Of a stretch of DNA of 7,148 nucleotides, positions 7,053 through 7,148 are shown one piece after another (the stretch's first letter is position 1; each line of letters starts with the position of its first letter). The position numbers and the translations under genes are program-made. The notes under the pieces are model-generated. The model was not told the DNA's origin, did not search any database, and worked only from the letters and a program-made list of their open reading frames with translations. The stretch is from Acidobacteriota bacterium (GTDB lineage Bacteria > Acidobacteriota > Terriglobia > UBA7540): positions 1-7,148 of the forward strand of contig JAKASH010000147.1 in NCBI GenBank assembly GCA_021828225.1, in the 5' to 3' direction.

Positions 7053-7148
7053 TTGCCACCATCCATATGGAATACCATAATGCCGTGATCGAGCCGGTTG
7101 GGATCGTTGTCACAGCGCGCGATTTCCAGTCGGCCCATGGTAGATCGG
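7049..7148 (-). CDS. C-terminal end of an unidentified upstream gene (partial)
   Basis: Only the last 32 codons and a TGA stop at 7051-7049 are in the window. The frame reads R-S-T-M-G-R-L-E-I-A-R-C-D-N-D-P-N-R-L-D and then HGIMVFHMDGGK to the stop. The stop overlaps the ATG of the J-like gene as ATGA, so the two are very likely in one operon and translationally coupled. An ATG at codon 4 of this piece could in principle start a 29-residue peptide, but no good ribosome binding site is visible and the frame is open upstream of it, so I read it as the tail of a longer protein. By position it could be another baseplate or hub component; the sequence is too short to say which. Confidence 0.6.
   Translation of the reverse strand, partial: RSTMGRLEIARCDNDPNRLDHGIMVFHMDGGK

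Overview
The window carries one minus-strand gene cluster with no plus-strand gene I can support. Read in the direction of transcription (right to left) it holds: the last 32 codons of an unidentified gene (7148-7049), a 953-residue baseplate-J/gp6-like protein (7052-4191), a 762-residue gpI-like tail protein that continues into a beta-helix-like region (4194-1906), a 120-base gap, and a DUF6519-type protein that starts at 1785 and is still open at the window edge (at least 595 codons). Both upstream junctions are 4-base ATGA stop/start overlaps, so the first three genes look translationally coupled. The last gene has its own strong ribosome binding site.

This gene set is typical of the baseplate and tail-tip module of a phage-tail-like contractile injection system (extracellular CIS, Afp/PVC-like in the broad sense). 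It does not look like an ordinary P2- or Mu-type phage tail: the J-like protein is about three times the length of P2 gpJ, the gpI-like protein carries a large C-terminal extension, and the DUF6519 partner is, as I recall the family, found in CIS-type loci of free-living bacteria. By analogy, the J-like protein would form the baseplate wedge arms and the gpI-like protein would join the wedge to outward-facing parts. The beta-helix region and the DUF6519 protein are candidates for peripheral spike, fibre or surface functions. Sheath, tube, VgrG-like spike, gp25-like protein, tape measure, AAA+ ATPase and any toxin cargo are not in the window and would have to lie outside it.

The DNA is fairly GC-rich, without obvious compositional breaks. 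The protein sequences resemble homologues I associate with soil or environmental lineages such as Acidobacteriota and Actinomycetota. The host assignment is a weak guess. I see no tRNA, rRNA, CRISPR, insertion sequence, integrase or attachment site. Small-scale structure is limited to two 9-bp in-frame tandem duplications and some weak symmetry in the 120-base gap.
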